Below, piece by piece: positions 17,240 through 26,907 of a DNA stretch of 64,000 nt (position 1 is the first letter of the stretch; the number at the start of each line of letters is the position of its first letter). Under the pieces are notes generated by a model. It had not been told where the DNA came from. It saw only the letters and a program-made list of their open reading frames with translations, and did not search any database. Location of the stretch: NCBI RefSeq assembly GCF_000720425.1, contig NZ_JOAJ01000009.1:434001-498000 (forward strand), read 5' to 3'. Source of the DNA: Nocardia rhamnosiphila NBRC 108938 (GTDB taxonomy: Bacteria; Actinomycetota; Actinomycetes; Mycobacteriales; Mycobacteriaceae). Both the position numbers and the translations under genes were made by a program.

Positions 17240-18103
17240 GTGTCCGCAACCTATGTGCCCCCGCTGCTCAAGCCACTGCAGCAACTGCGAAATGCGGCCG
17301 GGGCTCCGGTCGATTGGCTGGCCCGGCTCGGGCATCAAGTGTTTTTCTTCCTGCGTTCGGTCGGCTCGATGCCGCTGGCGTTCAAGCAGTACCCGAAAGA
17401 AGTCTGGCGCCTGCTCTCGGATGTCACCTGGGGCAACGGCAATCTCATCGTCGGTGGCGGGACCATCGGCGTCGTGCTCATCCTGAGCGCGTTCGGTGGA
17501 ATGACCGTGGCCATCCAGGGCCACACCTCGCTCGATCTGCTCGGGCTCAGTCCGATCACCGGTGCCATCTCGGCCTTCGCCACCACCCGTGAGCTCGGTC
17601 CGCTGCTCGCCGCACTGGCCTTCGCGGCCCAGGCGGGCTGCCGGTTCACCGCTCAGCTCGGCGCCATGCGTATCTCCGAGGAGATCGACGCGCTGGAATC
17701 GGTGGCCATCCGTCCGCTGCCCTATCTGGTGAGCACCCGGATGATCGCCGCGATGATCACCATCCTGCCGCTGTACTGCCTCGGCCTGGCGATGGCCTAC
17801 ATCTCCTGCGCGCTGACCGTGCAGCTCATCGGCGGTACCGCCAGCGGTACCTACCAGCACTACTTCTATCAGTTCCTGATCCCGACGGACGTGCTGTACT
17901 CGCTGCTCAAAGCTATCGTCTTCGTCGCCATCACCACGTTCATCCAGTGCTACTACGGTTTCTTCGCCTCCGGTGGCCCCGAGGGCGTCGGTGTCGCGGC
18001 CGGTCGCGCGATCAAGATGTGCATCATCGCCACCGTTTTCGTGGACCTCTTCATGACCTTGGCCATCTGGGGTGTCAACCCCGGCATCCGGATCTCGGGG
18101 TAG
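17240..18103 (+). CDS. yrbEB: YrbE family permease B of the Mce transporter
   Basis: This is the second MlaE-type permease, 287 residues, with the same fold and coupling motif (GAMRISEEIDALESVAIRPL). Together with YrbEA it should form the inner-membrane channel core. GTG 17240 lies four bases after the yrbEA stop. The N-terminus VSATYVPPLLKPLQQL matches actinobacterial YrbEB proteins. mceA follows after only three bases. Confidence 0.93.
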   Translation: MSATYVPPLLKPLQQLRNAAGAPVDWLARLGHQVFFFLRSVGSMPLAFKQYPKEVWRLLSDVTWGNGNLIVGGGTIGVVLILSAFGGMTVAIQGHTSLDLLGLSPITGAISAFATTRELGPLLAALAFAAQAGCRFTAQLGAMRISEEIDALESVAIRPLPYLVSTRMIAAMITILPLYCLGLAMAYISCALTVQLIGGTASGTYQHYFYQFLIPTDVLYSLLKAIVFVAITTFIQCYYGFFASGGPEGVGVAAGRAIKMCIIATVFVDLFMTLAIWGVNPGIRISG

Positions 18104-18106
18104 GCA

Positions 18107-19663
18107 ATGATCATCGATCCGAGTGGGCGCGGGCCCACGATGAAGCAGTTGCTGATCGCGGGCGCCTGCGGCCTGGTCGTCTTCGCGGTCGTGCTCGGCT
18201 TCCTGATGGCCCGGTATCAAGGCTATTTCGTGGAAAAAGTCAAGGTGACGGCCAACCTCACCACCACAGGTGACGGGCTGCCCGAACAAGCCGACGTCAA
18301 GTTCCGCGGGGTGCTGGTCGGCGCGGTCAAGAATGTGTCGGTCGCCGCCCAGGGCGAACTGCAGCAGGTCAATATCGAACTGAAGCCCGAATTCGCCGAC
18401 GGTATCCCGGCCACGGTCACCGCCCGCGTGGTGCCCAGCAACCTGTTCGCCGTCACCTCGGTGGAACTGGTCTACAACGGGCCCAGCCAGGACCACCTCG
18501 ACGAGGGCTCGACCATCGAGGAAGATCGCAGCCAGGGCACCATCGCGCTGCAGGACACCTTGACCACGGTGCAGAACATCCTCGACGCCATCGATCCGAT
18601 GCAGTTCGGCCGGGTGCTGGGGACGCTGTCCTACGCACTGGACGGCAGCGGCCGGATGCCCGGGTCGACCATCGAACGGATCGACCGCTGGGTGACCTCG
18701 GTGGACGAGTCGATTCCCGATCTCGGTGTTTTCCTCGGCGATCTCTCGGGTTCGGTGCACGCACTCAACGAATCGGCACCGGAACTCATGGATGTCCTCG
18801 CCTCGTCCGTGGAGACCGCGAGCACGATCGCCGACCGGCGCGAGGAACTGGTGAATGTGATCACCGGCGCCAGCAGCATGGCCGATCAGATCAACGATCT
18901 GTTCGCCCGGAACCCGAATGTCGGTAAAGAGCTCACTGTCGGGATGAACCAGACCTTCGGTGCACTGGCCGCGAACCCGTCGTCCATCACCAACGCCATC
19001 AGCAATCTGAACAACTCGTCGCGCAAGCTGAACACGGTATTCACCTGGGGTCCGCAGCGGCAGATGGTCTGGAACGCGGGTGTCACCTTCACCCCGTTCA
19101 ACCCCAATACCGTGGCGGACTGCCCGCGTTACGGCGATCTGGCCGGCCCGAGCTGCGCCACCGCTCCCGCGGTCGCGGATCCGGGCTACCTTCCCGAGCA
19201 GGTGAAACCGCGCCGGCTCCCCGCCGCCGACGGGCTGCCGGTGCTGCCGCCGCTGCCCGGTCTGCCGGTGATCCCGGGTGTCACCACCCAGGCCGGCGCG
19301 CCCGCGCCGACGGCGCAGGCGCCGGGCAACAACCCGTTCGCCGGTACTCCACTGGAAGGGCTTTTCCCGCAGGGGTTCCCGCAGTTTCCGGGGCTGCCCG
19401 GCGCGCCGGCTCCGGCTCCCGCCGCACAGCCCGGTGCGCAGCCGCAGAATCCGCCGGCCCAGCCGGGTGCGCCCGCACCGGCCGCGGACAACGGCACCGC
19501 CCCGGGTACCGGCGTGGTACCCGCGGCCGCACCGATCACCTACGAGGGCGACGCCGCGGTGGAGACACTGCTGGGTCGTAAGCCGTCCTCGATGGAGTAC
19601 CTGATGCTGAGTTCGATTCTGGAAGGCGGAACCCTGCGCGTGACCGAGGAGGCCGCCTCGTGA
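18107..19663 (+). CDS. mceA: MCE family protein, MceA position, with Pro-rich tail
   Basis: The 518-residue protein has one N-terminal membrane anchor (QLLIAGACGLVVFAVVLGFL), then the MlaD/MCE domain (about 45-125), a long helical region that forms the hydrophobic tunnel in Mce assemblies, and a C-terminal stretch of about 110 residues very rich in Pro, Ala and Gln (about 370-480). The last 30 residues return to ordered-looking sequence. It is probably exported to the periplasm and binds lipid as part of a heterohexamer with MceB-F. The order within the operon fixes the letter; the Pro-rich tail is longer than in many MceA proteins. Stop overlaps mceB by four bases. Confidence 0.9.
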   Translation: MIIDPSGRGPTMKQLLIAGACGLVVFAVVLGFLMARYQGYFVEKVKVTANLTTTGDGLPEQADVKFRGVLVGAVKNVSVAAQGELQQVNIELKPEFADGIPATVTARVVPSNLFAVTSVELVYNGPSQDHLDEGSTIEEDRSQGTIALQDTLTTVQNILDAIDPMQFGRVLGTLSYALDGSGRMPGSTIERIDRWVTSVDESIPDLGVFLGDLSGSVHALNESAPELMDVLASSVETASTIADRREELVNVITGASSMADQINDLFARNPNVGKELTVGMNQTFGALAANPSSITNAISNLNNSSRKLNTVFTWGPQRQMVWNAGVTFTPFNPNTVADCPRYGDLAGPSCATAPAVADPGYLPEQVKPRRLPAADGLPVLPPLPGLPVIPGVTTQAGAPAPTAQAPGNNPFAGTPLEGLFPQGFPQFPGLPGAPAPAPAAQPGAQPQNPPAQPGAPAPAADNGTAPGTGVVPAAAPITYEGDAAVETLLGRKPSSMEYLMLSSILEGGTLRVTEEAAS

Positions 19664-20691
19664 GGGGAGTTCGCAAACCGCTGATCGGGTTCAGCCTCTT
19701 CGCGGTGGTATCCGTGCTGGTCACGGTACTGGTGTGGAATACGCTGGCCCGGACGGTCGACGGTGGTACGAAATCGTATTCGGCGGTCTTCACCGATGTA
19801 CTGGGCCTGCGCGAGGGCGACGATGTCCGGATGGCGGGCGTTCGGGTCGGCAAGGTCCAGAAGATCGAGGTCACCGACGACCACAATGCCAAGGTCAGCT
19901 TTATCGTCCAGGACGATCAGACGCTCTTCGGCAACACCAAGGCGCTGGTGCGCTACCAGAACCTGATCGGACAGCGCTATGTCGCGCTGGCGCCGGGGTC
20001 CGGTGGCGATTCGACCCAGCTGCCCGAGGACGGCACCATCCCGTTGGACCGCACCGAGCCGTCCTTCGATATCTCGGCGCTGCTCAACGGTTTCCAGCCG
20101 CTGTTCGAGGTGCTCGAGCCCGCACAGGTGAACCGGCTCTCGGAAACCTTCATCCTCGCGTTGCAGGGCGATCGGGTGTCGCTGAGCTCGTTCATCACCC
20201 AGGCCGCCACCATGGCCACCGATTTCCAGCGGCGCGACGCCATCCTCAGCGATGTGATCACCAACCTCAGCGGTGTGATGGCCGGTCTGGCCAAACGAGG
20301 GGACGAATTGGAGACGCTGATAACCCAGACGCGGGCGCTGATCGGCGGTTTGTACGAGCAGGGGCAGCAGCTGCTCGGCTCGACCGAGCAGATCGCGGGC
20401 GCGACCACGGCTCTCGTCGGCATGGTGGGCAATATCCAACCGAAGCTGGAGGCCGTCCAGAATTCGACACGTGACGCTTTGACCCTGTTCCTCGCCAACG
20501 GTGCCAAGCTGGATCAGGCCGCGATCGACCTCCCGTCCATCCTCGCCGACGCCGGGCGCTTCACCTCCGAGGGCGCGTACGCCAACGCCTACATCTGCCG
20601 ACTGGATGTATCGCTCTACGGTGTGCTCTTCCCGCGCGGGCTGTTCTCCCAGATCGGCGGCAATTCGCAATCGGCGGTGTGCCGGCCATGA
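19660..20691 (+). CDS. mceB: MCE family protein, MceB position
   Basis: This 343-residue protein has an N-terminal anchor (LIGFSLFAVVSVLVTVLVW) and an MCE domain with FTDVLGLREGDDVRMAGVRV and LVRYQNLIGQRYVAL, typical of MceB. The helical part follows, ending in a short Cys-containing C-terminus (VCRP). GTG 19660 overlaps the mceA stop (GTGA), which indicates translational coupling. It is one of the six subunits of the Mce lipid tunnel. Confidence 0.92.
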   Translation: MRGVRKPLIGFSLFAVVSVLVTVLVWNTLARTVDGGTKSYSAVFTDVLGLREGDDVRMAGVRVGKVQKIEVTDDHNAKVSFIVQDDQTLFGNTKALVRYQNLIGQRYVALAPGSGGDSTQLPEDGTIPLDRTEPSFDISALLNGFQPLFEVLEPAQVNRLSETFILALQGDRVSLSSFITQAATMATDFQRRDAILSDVITNLSGVMAGLAKRGDELETLITQTRALIGGLYEQGQQLLGSTEQIAGATTALVGMVGNIQPKLEAVQNSTRDALTLFLANGAKLDQAAIDLPSILADAGRFTSEGAYANAYICRLDVSLYGVLFPRGLFSQIGGNSQSAVCRP

Positions 20692-21686
20692 TGACGAAAC
20701 TCAAAACCTGGTTCAACAACAATCGGTATTTCGGCCTCGGCATCATCGGCGTCATCGTCGTCGGTGTGCTGGTGCTGGCCTCGAGCGGATTCCGCAATCT
20801 CGGGATCGGTGAACAGTCCATCGAGGCCGAATTCGTACAGTCCGCCGGTATCACCGTCGGGGACAAGGTCGATGTCGCCGGGGTGCCGGTGGGCCGGGTC
20901 GCGGCCGCCGAACTCGAGGGCGACCACGTACTGCTGACCCTGCAGGTCAGCAATGACGTGAAACTCGGACCCGATGCCCGGGCCTCCATCAAGATGGCGA
21001 CCCTGCTCGGTGCCCGCTATGTGGATCTGGATCCCGGTGACGGCTCCGGCCTGCCCGACGACCGGATCCCGAAGACCAATACCGCGGTCCCCTACGACCT
21101 CGCCGATGTGGTCTCCAAGGGCACCCCGGAGTTCCAGGAACTCGATCCCGGCAAGCTGGCCGAATCGCTGAACCTGTTCAACGAACAGTTGAAGGGGTCG
21201 CCGGAACTGGTCGTCCAGTCGCTGGACAGCATCGGTGCGCTGGCCAAGGTGATCGACCAGCGCAAGGGCGATGTCGCGCAGTTGCTCAAGGATCTCGACC
21301 GGGTGACCACCATCCTGGCCGACAACCGCAACAGCGCGCTGCTGATCATCACCCAGGGCGAGGCGATCGCCTCGCGGGTGGTGGAACGGCAGCAGTTGCT
21401 GCGCACCCTGCTCGACAATGTGGCCACGCTGACCGCGCAGTTGCAGGCGATCGGTGCCCAGAACAACAACCAGTTCAGCACCACGCTCGACCAGCTGAAC
21501 ACCATGGCAACGGGCCTGCAGAAGAACAAGGACAACCTGGATCGGCTGCTGTCGATCATGCCGCCGTCGGTGCGCTACCTGGCCAATGCGTGGGGTAACG
21601 GCAACTACGCCGAGGTCGGTATTCCGTGGCTGTTCCCGGACAACTGGTTGTGCTTCGCCGAAGTCGCCGAGGGGTGCCAGGGATGA
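20688..21686 (+). CDS. mceC: MCE family protein, MceC position
   Basis: The 332-residue protein has an anchor (FGLGIIGVIVVGVLVLA) and an MCE domain with FVQSAGITVGDKVDVAGVPV and KMATLLGARYVDLDPG. Unlike many MceC proteins it lacks a Pro-rich tail and ends soon after the helical region. I use ATG 20688, which overlaps the mceB stop (ATGA); a GTG nine bases earlier is possible. It is a subunit of the Mce complex. Confidence 0.91.
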   Translation: MMTKLKTWFNNNRYFGLGIIGVIVVGVLVLASSGFRNLGIGEQSIEAEFVQSAGITVGDKVDVAGVPVGRVAAAELEGDHVLLTLQVSNDVKLGPDARASIKMATLLGARYVDLDPGDGSGLPDDRIPKTNTAVPYDLADVVSKGTPEFQELDPGKLAESLNLFNEQLKGSPELVVQSLDSIGALAKVIDQRKGDVAQLLKDLDRVTTILADNRNSALLIITQGEAIASRVVERQQLLRTLLDNVATLTAQLQAIGAQNNNQFSTTLDQLNTMATGLQKNKDNLDRLLSIMPPSVRYLANAWGNGNYAEVGIPWLFPDNWLCFAEVAEGCQG

Positions 21687-22783
21687 GCAAGAACAAGATC
21701 GGGATCGTGAAGCGGACCGCCCAGGCGCTGGTCATCGGGGTATCGGCGGTCGCGCTCGGCAGCTGCTCGGTGGTGAACAGCGTGACCGGCGGGGATCTCG
21801 AGATCACCGCCGATTTCGAGAACATCGCCGGCATGTTCGAGGGCAACCCGATCACCGTGCTCGGGCTCGAGGTCGGCAAGGTCGACAAGATCGTGCCGCA
21901 CGGCGATCTGGTCGAGGTCCATATGACCATCGACGGTGATGTGCAGATCCCGAAGGACGCCATGGCGGTGGTGGTCTCGCCCTCCATCGTCACCGACCGG
22001 CATATCGAGATGACCCCCCGCTACGTCGAGGGTGACACCCTCGAGAGCGGCGATCACCTGCCGCTGGAACGCACCGATGTCCCGGTGGAACTGGACACGA
22101 TGCTCAAGACCATCGACAAGTTCGCCGATGCGCTCAAACCCCAGGAGGGCCAGGAAGGCGTCGGCCCGCTGTCCGGCCGGGTGCTTTACCCGATGCTCAA
22201 CGGCCAGGGCGCGAAAATGCGTGACACCCTCAACGCGCTGTCGAGCGCGCTGAAGGTCGGTGTCGACAACAAGGACCACATCTCGAACATCATCATCAAG
22301 CTCAACGAGCTGACCACGATGCTGGCCGAGAACGACCAGGCCGTCCGCGATTTCAGCAACCAGGCCACCCAGATGACCACCATGCTGGCCGAACAGGCGC
22401 CGGGCCTGCAGGCCACCCTGCAGCAGCTCTACGACTTCCTGAACAACACCAGTTCGGTTTTCGCGCAGCATCAGGATCAGCTGGTGGACACGCTGAACCG
22501 GATGAACACCGTGATCGAGCAGCTGCGGGCGAACGCGCACGGTGTCACCGAGGTGGTCGATGTCGCGCCGATGCTGCTGCAGAGTATCCACCGGTCGATG
22601 AACTACGAACAGGGCTACGTCCGGCTGCACGCGCTGATCGGTACGAACCTCGCGAACGGCGAGCTCATCAGCCTGTTCTGCGAACGGATACAGATGAAGT
22701 CCGACGGCTGCCGCACCGGCCGGCCCGAAGATTTCGGACCCGACTTCGGACTCACCGCCGCACTGCTGGGACTGACGAAATGA
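21683..22783 (+). CDS. mceD: MCE family protein, MceD position, possible lipoprotein
   Basis: The 366-residue protein starts at ATG 21683, overlapping the mceC stop (ATGA). After a basic start and hydrophobic stretch it has LGSC with Cys at about 28, a lipobox-like sequence, so it may be a lipoprotein in addition to MceE. The MCE domain follows (FENIAGMFEGNPITVLGLEV, SIVTDRHIEMTPRY) and then a long coiled helical part. MceD is normally described as signal-anchored, so the lipid modification is an inference. The C-terminus contains two Cys. Confidence 0.9.
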   Translation: MSKNKIGIVKRTAQALVIGVSAVALGSCSVVNSVTGGDLEITADFENIAGMFEGNPITVLGLEVGKVDKIVPHGDLVEVHMTIDGDVQIPKDAMAVVVSPSIVTDRHIEMTPRYVEGDTLESGDHLPLERTDVPVELDTMLKTIDKFADALKPQEGQEGVGPLSGRVLYPMLNGQGAKMRDTLNALSSALKVGVDNKDHISNIIIKLNELTTMLAENDQAVRDFSNQATQMTTMLAEQAPGLQATLQQLYDFLNNTSSVFAQHQDQLVDTLNRMNTVIEQLRANAHGVTEVVDVAPMLLQSIHRSMNYEQGYVRLHALIGTNLANGELISLFCERIQMKSDGCRTGRPEDFGPDFGLTAALLGLTK

Positions 22784-23874
22784 TGCGAACGATTCGCCGG
22801 GCCCGCCGCGCCATGGCCGCGCTCACCGCGGCCGGGACGGTGGTGCTGGCCTCCGGCTGCGGTCTGACCGTGGAGGACATCCCGCTGCCGAAACCCGGTA
22901 TCGGCGGTGACACCTTCACTCTGAAGGCGGTATTCGAGAACGCGCTGAACCTGCCCGACCAGGCCAAGGTGAAGATCGGCGGGTCCGATGTCGGTGTGGT
23001 CACCAATATCGAGACCAAGAACTTCCAGGCCATCGTCGATATGGAGATCCGCAAGGACATCGACCTCCCGGAGGGCACCACCGCCGAACTGCGCCAGGCC
23101 ACCCCGCTCGGCGACGTGTTCATCGCGGTCTCCAAACCGCCTGCCGAACAGGGCAGCCGGCTACTCGAGAACGGCGATACGCTGCCCATCGAGAAGACCT
23201 CGGCCGGTGCGACAGTGGAGGAACTGCTGCTGTCGGTCTCGCTGATGTTCAACGGTGGCGGTATCGCCCATCTGACCCGGCTGGGGACCGAGCTGGACTC
23301 GATCGTCGGCGGTCGCAGCGATCAGCTGGTGCATCTGGTCAACGAGATCACCGGCGTGGTCTCGAGTATCAATGCCAACTCCGCGCAGATCGACAGCGTG
23401 CTCGGTGAATTCAACGTGCTGGCCGACACTCTCGACAGCCGGCGGACCGAACTCGGTCAGGTGGCCGATACGCTCCCGGACATGATCGGCGCCATCGCGG
23501 AGAACAACCGGGCGCTCGGAGATCTGCTGGGCAAGATCGCGACCACCAGCGCGGCGCTCGGCGACTACGCGAACACCACCGGCGGTGATCTGGCCGGGAC
23601 GCTGGACAATCTCAACAACCTGATGGCGGCGCTCGCGGCCACCGGCGACAACTTCGGCGCGCTGATGGACGCCCTGCACGATCTGAAGGCCCCGGTGAAC
23701 GCCACCTTCCGCGGTAGCAGCCTGGCCGCCCAGGTCAATGTGACCAATCTCGATATCGCCATGCTGACCGCACCCGGCACCAGCCACTTCTACGATGGGC
23801 GCGATCTGCAGGACTTCGCGGGCAGCCTGCTCCAGATCCTCCAGGTCGTGCAGTACCGCGTGGGAGGCCAGTGA
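22780..23874 (+). CDS. mceE: MCE family lipoprotein, MceE position
   Basis: This 364-residue protein has a twin-basic start and a lipoprotein signal ending VVLASGCG, with Cys at about 27, as in mycobacterial MceE (LprK/LprN type). The MCE domain contains FENALNLPDQAKVKIGGSDV and LRQATPLGDVFIAVSKP. Several Asn/Leu-rich helices follow (TLDNLNNLMAALAATGDN), typical of the tunnel region. ATG 22780 overlaps the mceD stop. It should sit in the outer leaflet of the cytoplasmic membrane, exposed to the periplasm. Confidence 0.92.
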   Translation: MMRTIRRARRAMAALTAAGTVVLASGCGLTVEDIPLPKPGIGGDTFTLKAVFENALNLPDQAKVKIGGSDVGVVTNIETKNFQAIVDMEIRKDIDLPEGTTAELRQATPLGDVFIAVSKPPAEQGSRLLENGDTLPIEKTSAGATVEELLLSVSLMFNGGGIAHLTRLGTELDSIVGGRSDQLVHLVNEITGVVSSINANSAQIDSVLGEFNVLADTLDSRRTELGQVADTLPDMIGAIAENNRALGDLLGKIATTSAALGDYANTTGGDLAGTLDNLNNLMAALAATGDNFGALMDALHDLKAPVNATFRGSSLAAQVNVTNLDIAMLTAPGTSHFYDGRDLQDFAGSLLQILQVVQYRVGGQ

Positions 23875-25034
23875 TGTCCAAGCACAAGATTCTGCTGTCG
23901 AATGTCGGGCTGGTCCTGGCCCTGCTGATCGGCGGCACCTATTTGCTGGTCAACGTCATGCGGGTCAATCCGCTGCGCAGCACCTACACCGTGACCGTGA
24001 ACCTGGACCGCTCCGGTGGCCTGCAGCCCGGCAACGATGTCACCCTGCGGGGGTACCGGGTCGGTGAGGTGAGCGACCTCCGGCTCGTCGACGACGGCGC
24101 CGGTATTGAGGCGAAGGCCGAGATCGATTCCCGCTACGACATCCCGGTGGATACGAAGGTGGCGGTCCAGGCACTGTCGGGCGCCGGTGAGCAGTACATC
24201 GATTTCCGGCCGGCCGGTGACCAGGGCCCGTACCTGACCGACGGTTCGCAGGTCACCTTCGATCCCGAGCGCGTGAGCACCCCGGTCCCGATCTCGGCGG
24301 TGCTGGAGAATTCCAGCGATCTCATCGCCCAGGTGAACCCGGAACATTTCGCGGTGATCCTGAACGAGCTCGATATCGCGCTCAGCGGCGGGCCCGATCA
24401 GCTGCGTTCGCTGATCGAAGGGGTCAGCCTGGTCACCGCGGGGATGGATTCGCTGCTGCCGCAGACCACGCATCTCATCGCCAATCTGCGCACCATCGCG
24501 GGCACCACCTCCCAGGCCCAGCCCGATCTGGGGACATTGACCGCCAATTCGCGGGTGCTGTTCGATCAGTTCAACAAGGCCAACGCCGAACTGATCAATG
24601 TGCTCGACCAGGCGCCGGGACAGTTCGCGAAAGTGACCGCCACCCTCGACAGCACCAGTGACCCGATCACCGCGCTGGCCAATAATTTCCTCGCGCTCAC
24701 CCGGGCGGCACAGCTGCGTACCCCCGCACTGGCGGCGCTGTTCCCGGCACTCGAGATCGGTGGTGCCGCACTCGGAGTCCCCGCCCACGACAACGAGTTC
24801 CATACCATCCTCGATATCTGGTTCCGGCCGTACTGCCAGTATCAGTCCACCCCGATGAAGACCCAGGTGGTGCAGGACGGAACCATCCCGATGTGGAACT
24901 ACTGCGACAGCCCCGGACCGGGGGAGCAGATCCGTGGTGCGGTGAACGCACCGCGACCGAACATCCCGAACAACGGCGCCACCATTCCGCCGGGGGTGGA
25001 TCCGAACGAACGTACGCTGCCGCCCGTGCGGTAG
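23874..25034 (+). CDS. mceF: MCE family protein, MceF position
   Basis: The 386-residue protein has an N-terminal anchor (VGLVLALLIGGTYLLVNVM) and an MCE domain with LDRSGGLQPGNDVTLRGYRV and VQALSGAGEQYIDFRP, the signature of MceF. I prefer ATG 23874, six bases after GGGAGG; GTG 23871 is also in frame and overlaps the mceE stop more deeply. The Pro-rich C-terminus (PRPNIPNNGATIPPGVDPNE) closes the six-gene mce block. A 135-base gap precedes the associated genes. Confidence 0.91.
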   Translation: MSKHKILLSNVGLVLALLIGGTYLLVNVMRVNPLRSTYTVTVNLDRSGGLQPGNDVTLRGYRVGEVSDLRLVDDGAGIEAKAEIDSRYDIPVDTKVAVQALSGAGEQYIDFRPAGDQGPYLTDGSQVTFDPERVSTPVPISAVLENSSDLIAQVNPEHFAVILNELDIALSGGPDQLRSLIEGVSLVTAGMDSLLPQTTHLIANLRTIAGTTSQAQPDLGTLTANSRVLFDQFNKANAELINVLDQAPGQFAKVTATLDSTSDPITALANNFLALTRAAQLRTPALAALFPALEIGGAALGVPAHDNEFHTILDIWFRPYCQYQSTPMKTQVVQDGTIPMWNYCDSPGPGEQIRGAVNAPRPNIPNNGATIPPGVDPNERTLPPVR

Positions 25035-25169
25035 GAGGACCGGTCGCCGCGCGCCGGGTGCGACGGTGCATACTCTCGCAGAGATGCCCGCCACACCCGG
25101 CGGTCGTTTTCGACCGGTAGATTACGGCGCGTTTCCCCCAGCCGCGCCGGGAAGGTGTGAACAGTACAG

Positions 25170-26195
25170 ATGTCCTCAGAAAAACCCGTCTCCGACCCCT
25201 TGGAGCCGGAAGGCACCGGTGTGCCAGCGGACGCCGCGGCTGAGCACGCCCCTTCCGGTAATGACGAAACCGACGCTGCGCCGAGCAGCGGCGCGGCCGA
25301 GAACACAGCTGGTGAGGCCGCGGCGGAAACCGGCGCAGCGGACGCCACCGTGCGGGCCGGGAAGGCGGATGCCCCGGATTCGACCTCGGAAACCACCGAG
25401 TCGGCGTCCACCGCCGAAGCCGACAAGACCGGCGCCGGTACGGCAGGCGACGAGAAGACAGTGGTGATCGGCAAGGCCGGAGCAGCCGACGACGACACCG
25501 TAGTGGTGGACAAGGCCGGAGCCGGCGCGACGACTTCGGGCGAGGCGGCGTCCGGCGCCACGGTCGCCTCGAGCGAATCGGAGGCCGCCACCGAAAAGGT
25601 CGATACCGGGAAGAAGTCCGCCGCCACCGAGCCGGAAGCGGAAACCGGTACGAAGTCCGGCGCCGCCGCTGCCGCGAAATCCGCCGGCCGCCGCTCGCCG
25701 TTCCCGCTACCCGCAGTGATCGGTGCCGTGGTACTGCTGGTGGCGGCCCTCGTCGCGGTCGGGGTCTTCTTCTTCCTCGCCGGAAACAAACAGGACGAAC
25801 TGGACCGGCGCGCCGCGGCCACCAAGGCCGCCTGCGATTTCGGCAACAATTTCGCGACCTACACCGGTGACCAGGCCGACGACTACCTGCAGCGCCTGGA
25901 CCGGTCCGCCACCGGTGAGTGGAAGAAGCTGGTCTCGCAGATCGGGCCGGACCTGAAGACCCGGTTCGCCGAGTCCAAGGTCAGTTCCACCGCCAACGGC
26001 GTGCAGTGCGGTTACGAATCCGGGTCCGGTGACGAGGCCCGGGTGGTGCTGGTCATCGACCAGCAGTTCACCACCGCGAACGTTCCGCAGGAGCAGGGGC
26101 CGGGGCAGGTCAAGGTGGCCGCGAACGTCTCCATGCAGAAGATCGACGGCACCTGGCTGGTCGCCGACTTCGATACGCCGATGATGCAGCAGTAG
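25170..26195 (+). CDS. Mce-associated membrane protein with long acidic N-terminus
   Basis: The 341-residue product has one membrane segment (about 185-208, AVIGAVVLLVAALVAVGVFFFL) and a C-terminal domain of about 130 residues that belongs to the Mce-associated (Mas) type seen after mceF in actinobacteria. These proteins are thought to stabilise Mce complexes. The first 170 residues, on the cytoplasmic side, are dominated by Ala, Thr, Glu, Asp and Gly with imperfect repeats (VVIGKAGAADDDTVVVDKAG) and look disordered. ATG 25170 follows a modest GAAGGTG. No catalytic motif is visible. Confidence 0.8.
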   Translation: MSSEKPVSDPLEPEGTGVPADAAAEHAPSGNDETDAAPSSGAAENTAGEAAAETGAADATVRAGKADAPDSTSETTESASTAEADKTGAGTAGDEKTVVIGKAGAADDDTVVVDKAGAGATTSGEAASGATVASSESEAATEKVDTGKKSAATEPEAETGTKSGAAAAAKSAGRRSPFPLPAVIGAVVLLVAALVAVGVFFFLAGNKQDELDRRAAATKAACDFGNNFATYTGDQADDYLQRLDRSATGEWKKLVSQIGPDLKTRFAESKVSSTANGVQCGYESGSGDEARVVLVIDQQFTTANVPQEQGPGQVKVAANVSMQKIDGTWLVADFDTPMMQQ

Positions 26196-26234
26196 TTGCA
26201 GCCGCGAGACGAACAGACGTTAGGACTCGAAGCT

Positions 26235-26855
26235 ATGGCCAAGAACGAGACCGCGGCACCGGACACCGGCGACAAGTCCGGACTGCTGCCGGTGGTGGCT
26301 GCCTTCGTGGCGGGCGTGGTGCTGGTGGCGCTGGTCGCCGCCGGCGTCGTGTACTTCCGGGCGTTCCAGCAGAACCGCGGAGAGCTCGCCGCCCAAGACC
26401 AGTCCACCCGCGCCGCCTGCGATTTCGCCCGCGCGACCAATACCTACGACTACCAGGGTGACCTGGACGGTTACATGCAGGCCATGAAGGACGGCGCCAC
26501 CGACAATGTGGTGTCCTCGCTGGAGCAGAACTGGGACGTACTGCGCCAGCTGCTCACCGAATCCAAGGTGAAGTCCTGGGTCGACGAGGCGACCTGCGGT
26601 TTCCAGTCCGGTGACGAGAAATCCGCGAAGGTGCTCGTCAATATCGGCCTCATGAAGACGAATTCGGTGACCCCCGAGCCGAAGCGCCAGGACATCGCGG
26701 TGACCGCGAGCCTGGAAAAGGACGGCGACCGTTGGATCGTGAACCAGTGGGAGCTGGCCATGCTCGCGGGTATCGGTGGCCAGGGTGGCCAGCCCGCCTC
26801 CTCCGGTCCGGCCGCTCCCGAAGGCGGTCAGCCGGCCCCGCAGCCGGGTAACTGA
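26235..26855 (+). CDS. Mce-associated membrane protein 2
   Basis: This 206-residue protein has the same plan as its neighbour without the long acidic region: a short N-terminus, one membrane helix (LLPVVAAFVAGVVLVALVAAG) and an extracellular domain with two Cys (RAACDFA, EATCGFQ) matching those of the upstream protein. The C-terminus is Gly/Pro/Gln-rich. The two genes look like a tandem duplication. I start at ATG 26235; TTG 26196 directly after the upstream stop is the alternative. It is the last gene before the terminator hairpin. Confidence 0.78.
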   Translation: MAKNETAAPDTGDKSGLLPVVAAFVAGVVLVALVAAGVVYFRAFQQNRGELAAQDQSTRAACDFARATNTYDYQGDLDGYMQAMKDGATDNVVSSLEQNWDVLRQLLTESKVKSWVDEATCGFQSGDEKSAKVLVNIGLMKTNSVTPEPKRQDIAVTASLEKDGDRWIVNQWELAMLAGIGGQGGQPASSGPAAPEGGQPAPQPGN

Positions 26856-26907
26856 GCCGAACCAGCGACAGGTACGCCCTCCGGGGCGTCGCCCGCTCCG
26901 GGCGCCC

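Noticed and set aside
18107..25034. Assignment to a specific Mycobacterium tuberculosis mce operon (mce1-4)
   Set aside because: The six-gene order is clear, but sequence by eye does not tell which operon is the orthologue; a phylogeny of YrbE and Mce proteins is needed.
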